DNA from: Tetramitus jugosus
Taxonomy: Eukaryota > Heterolobosea > Eutetramitea > Acrasida > Vahlkampfiidae
DNA: 64,000 bases
Reading direction: 5' to 3'
Assembly: GCA_937625935.1 (NCBI GenBank)
Contig: OW569351.1
Location: forward strand, 434,001-498,000
Shown piece by piece: positions 58,762-64,000 of this stretch (within the stretch, counting starts at the first letter, position 1; each line of letters begins with the position of its first letter). The notes beneath the pieces are model-generated. The model did no database searches and was not told where the DNA came from. It saw only the letters and a program-made list of their open reading frames with translations. Made by a program: the position numbers and the translations under genes.

Positions 58762-60447
58762 ATGCTAAGCTCAAACACCACAACCACAATCAACAACAAT
58801 CATCATAGTAATCAAATTGGCAAGTATCCTTCGTCATCATCATCATCGTCATCATCAACAGCGTCGATATCATCCAACGTTGATCCCTCTGGTTCCAATG
58901 CAGCCTCCACAACATCACTTTCACCACCATCCTCATTGTCTTCCTCTTTTCCTCTCTCATCATTCATCAATAGTAGTAGCAGTAACAATAACAATATGAC
59001 CACAACAAAACAACAAAAATTAATATTATTATCAAACAAGCAACGTCATCATCATCAACAAAGCAACAACATCAACTATTATTTGAGTCCAATGTTTCTC
59101 CTACTGTCCTGTATTCTATGTATTCTACTGTTTTTTGTGATTGTGAGGTATAGGCCAATGGAAACCATTAGCAACACGACGAGTGACGTTCATCTCTCCT
59201 ATCATCTCAGCAACAATCACAACAATAACAATAACAACAACAATCACCATTATAAAATAAACAACAACAACAACAACAATCATAACAACAATGAGAATCA
59301 AAAGTCGTTGAAAACCAAAACAACAACAACAACAGCACAAGAAGTACATTCAAAGTTGAAACAGAGTGGTATTCAAACAATGGACAAACTTGCAAAACAA
59401 CAACAACAACACTCAACAACAACAACAACAACAATTGTTGACAATAGCAAGAATCGCAAGAATCACAACAACAACAGTAGTAGTAGTAGTAACAGTAAAA
59501 AAGAAGGAAAAAACAATCATCCAGCAACAACAGCAACAACAACAGCAACAGCAGTGCTCTCCGAGAAGACGAACAGCACCAATTCAAGTCAGAAAACAAC
59601 CACACTTGTTAAAAAAAAGAGAAAAAAAGTGCCCATGAATATTGTGGATGGACACCCACCCGAGAGTACCACCAAAAACAGTAGTAAAATGAAGATGAAT
59701 GACATTGCTGTTGTTGAAAACAATCATAATAACAACAACAACAATCATAATAATGGCACAAAAATTCTAGTGGGATGGAAAGAGAGCATCTCATTGCCTC
59801 ACTGGGGCATTCGTAACCTTGTTTCCAAGACGGATACAGGTGCGAGGAGCAGTGTCATTGATTGTGAAAATATTAGGGTCAAATCGATTCACGGTGGTAA
59901 GAAATTGGTGGATTTTGATGTTATTTTGGATCGAAAAGATCGAAAAAATCGAATTCGAATGACCAATGTACCAGTCAAGAGTGAAGCCAAGGTACGATCG
60001 AGCAATGGACACACTTCAGTTCGCGTCCGTGTCACAACAAGTGTCAAAATAGGTGATCAAGTGCTGGAGAATGTTGATTTTACGTTGGCCACGAGAGCCA
60101 ACATGCTTTGTCCGGTTCTGTTGGGTCGAGATGCTGTCAAGAGTCGATTTGTGGTCGATTCGCACAAACGATTCGTGTTGAGTCGCAACAGAAAGACTCG
60201 TGTCAGTCATGTCATTGACGCCAATGGTAAGAAGAGAGCTGGTGGTGGACGGAGGAGAACGACATCTGAAATTCTAATGAATGATGACTCCTCTCTGTCG
60301 TCACCAACAACGACAATAGCTCCTTCAATAATCCCAACGGTGGTGCAAGAACAAAAGACTAATAGCACTCATGTGAATGGAACATCAACGGCCACAGCGA
60401 CGACAACGACGACAACAACGACAGATGCCTCAAGGATGCGATCGTAG
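58762..60447 (+). CDS. Membrane-anchored RimK-linked (retropepsin-like) protease-domain protein
   Basis: The 561-residue protein starts at the ATG at 58762 after an A-run. Ser/Asn/His tracts precede a membrane helix (about 111-129, FLLLSCILCILLFFVIV), then about 200 residues of Asn/Thr/Gln/Lys low-complexity. Residues about 333-476 are a conserved domain: ILVGWKESISLPHWGIRNLV, SKTDTGARSSVIDCENI with the Asp-Thr-Gly-Ala active-site motif at 358-361, and ATRANMLCPVLLGRDAVKSR. This is the family annotated as ATP-dependent zinc protease (often beside RimK in bacteria) and structurally retropepsin-like. A Thr/Ser-rich tail follows. The domain probably came from bacteria; the fusion to a eukaryotic anchor is unusual. 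Confidence 0.85.
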   Translation: MLSSNTTTTINNNHHSNQIGKYPSSSSSSSSSTASISSNVDPSGSNAASTTSLSPPSSLSSSFPLSSFINSSSSNNNNMTTTKQQKLILLSNKQRHHHQQSNNINYYLSPMFLLLSCILCILLFFVIVRYRPMETISNTTSDVHLSYHLSNNHNNNNNNNNHHYKINNNNNNNHNNNENQKSLKTKTTTTTAQEVHSKLKQSGIQTMDKLAKQQQQHSTTTTTTIVDNSKNRKNHNNNSSSSSNSKKEGKNNHPATTATTTATAVLSEKTNSTNSSQKTTTLVKKKRKKVPMNIVDGHPPESTTKNSSKMKMNDIAVVENNHNNNNNNHNNGTKILVGWKESISLPHWGIRNLVSKTDTGARSSVIDCENIRVKSIHGGKKLVDFDVILDRKDRKNRIRMTNVPVKSEAKVRSSNGHTSVRVRVTTSVKIGDQVLENVDFTLATRANMLCPVLLGRDAVKSRFVVDSHKRFVLSRNRKTRVSHVIDANGKKRAGGGRRRTTSEILMNDDSSLSSPTTTIAPSIIPTVVQEQKTNSTHVNGTSTATATTTTTTTTDASRMRS

Positions 60448-60763
60448 TAGTTTATGCTCATGTGAGGACATTTGAAATGTAATCACTGCGATCATCATCA
60501 TCGAGCAAGCAAGTCATTGCTTCCCACAAAACGATAATTTATATCTGTAAAAGTCAAGTCAGACCGGTAACACTATTTTGTCCCGGGTTGGCCTTTTGGC
60601 AGATCATGTGTTTTCATACATTAATAAACATGTGATGACCGTAGGGTAGAAGTTTTATTTCATTTCTCTGTCGTCCCATCTGTCTGTGGACGACGTTGTC
60701 TGTACAAAAATGCTCATGTGAGGAGAAGAGATAATATCCCACACAAAAGGTGATGTGACCTGC
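60448..60763. other. Convergent intergenic region
   Basis: These 316 bases contain the 3' ends of the protease-domain and PXMP4 genes. Two AATAAA-like stretches near 60620 are plausible polyadenylation signals. I see no gene. Confidence 0.4.
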
Positions 60764-61672
60764 TTACTTTTTTGGTGCTACTTCTCCAAAGAGCAGACTC
60801 ATCACATATTGGACAACCTTTTCGGATTGACCCATAATGCTGTCCAACTGCAGTTGCTTCACACCAAACGTATCACCAATCAACAATGAAGCACTGATAA
60901 TCATGACGAACAGCAGGAAATTGTTCGGTATCTTTGCTGAACCAGAGTCACTGTCATAGTACAAGTGGTGCATTGTCCGATAAAAAGCGGACTTTAGCAC
61001 ACCAGACTTGTACTCTGTGAGGAAAATGGTGAGTGCCGATGTCAGTCCAGCAAATATCCGGAAACCGTTTGGAGTTCTCACGTCCAACACCTCTGGAATA
61101 ATCTTGGCGTCAGAGCCCCATGTAATCATGCCCTCTAGCGCACGCGCAAACAAGTACAGAATAATTTGATTGTTGACGGATCCGGATATGCCCGAACTGT
61201 CACCAAACGCAATGCTTCCACCAATGAAGCCACACAAGACACTCTCAATACCATTTGTCATGTTCAAATACCTCCGACACAGGAAACACATGGTCTTGTA
61301 CAGGAGAATAAACGTGCCTAGGTTTCTACCGTGATGGAACATGTGTTTCATGACTTCGGTCACTCTTGTCCTATAGTACTTTTCCTTGCTGTACAGTAGG
61401 CAGTAGATGACTGCTTGGAAAATGTAGGGAAAACGGATTCTGGCACCAGCGATCACTCCATTACGATATCCTCTATATTTATATATAAAAAGGTTGGTTT
61501 GAATTTTGAACGAGCGAGTTAGTACATTGTGTGGTTGGAAGAGGATGACTGTTTGAAAACACTACGAAAGCTTTTCTTTTTGTTTGTTCAAAAATACATA
61601 CCGGAATGAAGACAGGAGAGCATTGGTCCAGTTCTCGTTATAGTTAATGTTGAGTTTCGATTGACCAGTCAT
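60764..61672 (-). CDS. PXMP4: Peroxisomal membrane protein 4 homologue (PXMP4/PMP24), two exons
   Basis: Exon 1 is complement(61602-61672), starting at an ATG with the sequence MTGQSKLNINYNENWTNALL; exon 2 is complement(60764-61472). The 129-base intron has a GTATGT donor and ATATAG acceptor; joining completes codon CGA and yields SSFRGYRNGVIAGARIRFP, matching the GxRxG...RxP core of PXMP4. The product has 259 residues. Other family features are HGRNLGTFILLYKTMC, SVLCGFIGGSIAFG and several membrane helices with an LFARALEG stretch. PXMP4 is a Tim17-superfamily peroxisomal membrane protein of unclear transport role. The longest unspliced frame starts at a GTG at 61456 and lacks this N terminus. 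Confidence 0.88.
61473..61601 (-). other. Intron of the PXMP4 gene
   Basis: GTATGT donor and ATATAG acceptor, 129 bases, interrupting a codon after its second base. The joined protein sequence fits the family. Confidence 0.8.
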
Positions 61673-62218
61673 TCCAAAAAAAAATTATTGTTGTTGTTCT
61701 TGTGTGTCGTTTTGTTTGTTGTTGATAAGATTTCGTGGTTGTTGTTGAGGCAAAGGATTGTGTGCAGTGTGATTGATGTTGTTGTTGTTGTTGTTATGAT
61801 TGATTAGTTATTCTTAAAAAGTTGTGGCTGTCGTTCGCATTCTTGAAACAGAAGGAATTTAGTTCATTGTTCGAATTTTTTAGATCCTTGTAAGTAATAA
61901 ACTGAAGTGAGGGGTGACTGATGCACGACGCAGACTTTTCGCACGTTAGATGATTATTTTCCAAGTTTCGAACTTCCGCGTCAACAGTCAGGACAAAAAA
62001 TGGTTGATTCGACATAAATGGCGCAAACGCATCCAGGCATGAATATTCTTGTCCGTTGCCGATCTACTGTTAACGTCGACCGCACGAAATAACTCCCTTG
62101 TTCGCTCATTGTTCGATCACAACCAACAAATTTGTATCCCAAAGCATGACTACCACCGGCAACGAAATTAGACTAAATATAGATTTTTGAGACAACATGC
62201 ATATTTTGACAATAACCA
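61673..62218. other. Intergenic region with TTG-rich repeats
   Basis: These 546 bases hold the PXMP4 promoter and the tRNA-Thr upstream region. A TTG triplet run lies near 61776-61795. A minus-strand frame (61794-62015) is probably noise. Confidence 0.4.
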
Positions 62219-62290
62219 GGCTCCTTAGCACAGGTGGCAGTGCGCTGTCCTAGTAAGACAGAGGTCACGAGTTCGAGTCTCGTAGGAGCC
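62219..62290 (+). tRNA. tRNA-Thr (anticodon AGT)
   Basis: This 72-base cloverleaf has no intron and no encoded CCA. Acceptor stem GGCTCCT/AGGAGCC, D arm GCAC/GTGC, anticodon stem CTGTC/GACAG with loop CTAGTAA (anticodon AGT at 62252-62254), T arm ACGAG/CTCGT with TTCGAGT. A34 is expected to be read as inosine. A T4 run follows as polymerase III terminator. Confidence 0.95.
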
Positions 62291-62586
62291 TAAAGTTTTC
62301 CTTTTGTCGGGTGGCTGAAACATGCACAACGTTCCAATATCAAAATGGAATCCCCGGGAGGAAGGTGGGAATAAACTTGTCGCCAGACAAAAACCCCAGG
62401 TGAACGCAAATATTTTTGGTTGTTTCCAACAACAAAACAACAGAATCAGAAAAGAAAAAGCAATCAGAAATCAACGAATCCCCAACAAACACAACCACTC
62501 ACCCATCCACCTGCACACTCCTTTGCATCAAACTTTACACACGAGTTCCAACATTAACTTGTGAAACTGATCAACACACCACAATC

Positions 62587-64000
62587 ATGGACAACAACAA
62601 CAATACGAACAAGAATAATATACCACCACCACAACCTTCACAACCACAACCACAACAATACAATCAACAATTCAATGCAAACGAATTGGAAAAACTGGGT
62701 AGAGGATGGAAGCGCATCCAACACAGAAATGCGCTCACTGCCAATGACAATGAAAAGAGAGACATGAACAAGAAGATTCAAAAATTTCGATCCTATGACT
62801 TTTTGTTGAGACAGGAGGAGGCCAAGCGATGGATCGAATCCATGCTCGACACCAAAATATTTTTCGAGCACCACATTCCGACACAGTCACCAAACACGCC
62901 TTCATCATTGGCTTCCAATGGTCAAAATGGTCGATCACCTAGTCCCCCAATCGATCCAACCTCGTACAACAATAGTGCAGCAAGCACAGACTTTTTTCAT
63001 CAGTTGAGAGATGGTGTTACGTTGTGTCGGTTGGCCCAGTGTTGGATGACTGGTGAGGAACCGAGGCTCAAAATGAAAAAATATCACAGTAATGTCAATG
63101 CCAAGAAGGGAAGTCCATTGGAGCTCATGATTGCAACGGACAATGTTCACACATTTTTCCAGTGCTGCCGTGCCATTGAATTTCCACAGTTTTATGACTT
63201 TACGGTGCCTGACTTGTGGGAGAGAAAAAATATTTGGCAAGTGGTTCACTGTATTCATGCGTTGGCTCACTTTTTGGATCGTCAGGGATTGTTGAAGAGT
63301 GATGCACTCAGGATTCAAGATTTGACTCATTCGGGCATTCAGTTCTCAGTGGAGGAGATGGAGAGAGCAGAACAGGATTTTATCAAAATGGAGCAGATGA
63401 ATCTCAAGATTGACTATGATTTCATAAAGTCGAGCGATGATCGTGACGGTGAGAACGAAGACGAGGAATTGCAAGTATCGGTTCACTCTGTGTTTCTGTC
63501 TGAAGATGACACTGCACTAATTGATCCTGATCAGTGTACCATTGAGGGCAAGGGAGCAGACACGGCCGTAGCAGGCGAACAAAACAAGTTTTATATTGTG
63601 ATGAGAAATAAGAGAGGTGAAGTGATCACGGATCAAACAGCACAACATGAATTCCTGGTCAATTTGGTCATGTTGTCCAATCCGAGTATTGTTGTCACAG
63701 GTCAGTGCGTTGATCTCGGCGATGGAAGGCATGAGGTCACCTATGTTCCAACTGTTGCTGGTCGGTACACATGGGACATTACTCTGGACAATGACAAAAA
63801 ACTGACTCATAAATCGATTGGTGGAGTTCGAGTGATGCCTGGTGATGTGTGCGTACAGAATTGTGTCGTTATTGATCCACACAATCTGCAAGTCAATCAG
63901 ACTGAGGGAGAAACGTTCTCTTTCCACATTCAGGCCAGAGACAAGTGCGGCAACAAGTGCATCAATGGTGGTTACAAATTTCAGCGAGCTCAGTTACTTT
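62587..64000 (+). CDS. IQGAP-type CH domain plus filamin-type repeat protein, 3'-truncated by the window end
   Basis: The frame opens at the ATG at 62587 and has no stop before base 64000, so 471 residues are visible and more follows. A Pro/Gln/Asn-rich start precedes a CH domain (about 68-238): LLRQEEAKRWIESML, LRDGVTLCRLAQCW, DNVHTFFQCCRAIEFPQFYD and a following DLWERKNIWQVVHCIHAL. This spacing and the ensuing FSVEEMERAEQ resemble IQGAP/transgelin-type CH domains. From about 320, a filamin-type immunoglobulin repeat is seen (GEVITDQTAQHEFLV, GRHEVTYVPTVAGRYTWDI), with a second one beginning near 420. An actin-crosslinking or gelation-factor-like role is likely. Confidence 0.85.
   Translation, partial: MDNNNNTNKNNIPPPQPSQPQPQQYNQQFNANELEKLGRGWKRIQHRNALTANDNEKRDMNKKIQKFRSYDFLLRQEEAKRWIESMLDTKIFFEHHIPTQSPNTPSSLASNGQNGRSPSPPIDPTSYNNSAASTDFFHQLRDGVTLCRLAQCWMTGEEPRLKMKKYHSNVNAKKGSPLELMIATDNVHTFFQCCRAIEFPQFYDFTVPDLWERKNIWQVVHCIHALAHFLDRQGLLKSDALRIQDLTHSGIQFSVEEMERAEQDFIKMEQMNLKIDYDFIKSSDDRDGENEDEELQVSVHSVFLSEDDTALIDPDQCTIEGKGADTAVAGEQNKFYIVMRNKRGEVITDQTAQHEFLVNLVMLSNPSIVVTGQCVDLGDGRHEVTYVPTVAGRYTWDITLDNDKKLTHKSIGGVRVMPGDVCVQNCVVIDPHNLQVNQTEGETFSFHIQARDKCGNKCINGGYKFQRAQLL

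Noticed and set aside
59207..59605. Minus-strand frame with poly-Leu and poly-Cys
   Set aside because: It is the antisense of AAC/CAA triplet repeats in the protease-domain gene.
61456..61456. GTG start for the PXMP4 gene
   Set aside because: It would omit the conserved first segment, which a spliced upstream exon with ATG supplies.
62225..62440. 71-codon minus-strand frame
   Set aside because: It runs through the tRNA-Thr gene; its end is the usual tRNA-derived artefact peptide.
1..64000. CRISPR arrays, operons or prophage
   Set aside because: No spaced direct repeats, no polycistronic arrangement with ribosome-binding sites, and clear spliceosomal introns; the window is eukaryotic.

Overview
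This window is nuclear DNA of a free-living amoeboflagellate-type protist, most likely a heterolobosean close to Naegleria (inference). The reasons are: genes packed on both strands with short gaps; mostly intronless genes with a few short introns (donors GTATGT, GTAAGT or GTACGT, often a CTAAC-like branch point); Asn/Gln/Thr/Ser/His tracts from CAA/AAC/ACA triplets but moderate rather than extreme AT content (against Dictyostelium); RNA polymerase III type tRNA genes; and a repertoire of F-box, GPCR-lipid kinase, AP-3, MUN-domain and IQGAP-type proteins. It is not bacterial: I see no operons, Shine-Dalgarno logic or CRISPR. Unless stated, I start genes at the first good ATG; several longer open frames begin at TTG or GTG and were trimmed.

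Layout. 1-9.9 kb: end of a long coiled-coil protein, an F-box/TMEM185-like membrane protein, an SLC49/FLVCR-like transporter, a small Cys protein, a type I membrane protein, a BSD+TLDc protein and a KEN-box/acidic protein. 10-31 kb: a GPCR-PIP-kinase fusion, a 2,420-residue surface protein with about 20 cadherin-like repeats plus a VWA domain, a secreted GH81 beta-1,3-glucanase, a DUF4430-like secreted protein, a type II membrane protein, an AIM24-like protein, a small candidate gene with a foldable intron, a GNAT lacking a visible start, a secreted protein and an F-box/LRR protein. 31-40.5 kb: a TTBK/CK1-type kinase with a CaaX end, a second F-box/TMEM185-like gene whose last exon I could place, an acidic CaaX protein, an AT-hook protein and an unknown protein.

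41.2-47 kb is different: directly beside a tRNA-Lys gene lie broken frames, a MYND zinc-finger gene interrupted by a one-base frameshift, and a CACTA/TNP2-like transposase relic with introns and a nonsense codon. I read this as a mobile-element or viral graveyard. 47-64 kb returns to ordinary genes: a four-exon Spinster-like transporter, AP-3 sigma, an OSCP-like ATP synthase subunit in two exons, a metallo-beta-lactamase-fold hydrolase, a MUN-domain protein, an aegerolysin-like small protein, an HMG-box relic, a membrane-anchored RimK-linked (retropepsin-like) protease-domain protein, a two-exon PXMP4, a tRNA-Thr, and the 5' part of a CH-domain/filamin-repeat protein running off the end.

The genes do not form one pathway. 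Themes are membrane trafficking (AP-3, MUN protein, Spinster, PIP kinase), adhesion and digestion of microbial or fungal prey (VWA/cadherin-like protein, GH81) and several bacterial-type domains in eukaryotic settings (GH81, DUF4430-like, lactonase-like, RimK-linked protease). The most notable items are the F-box/TMEM185 paralogue pair, the frameshifted MYND gene, the transposase relic, the foldable intron near 27.5 kb and the protease-domain fusion.
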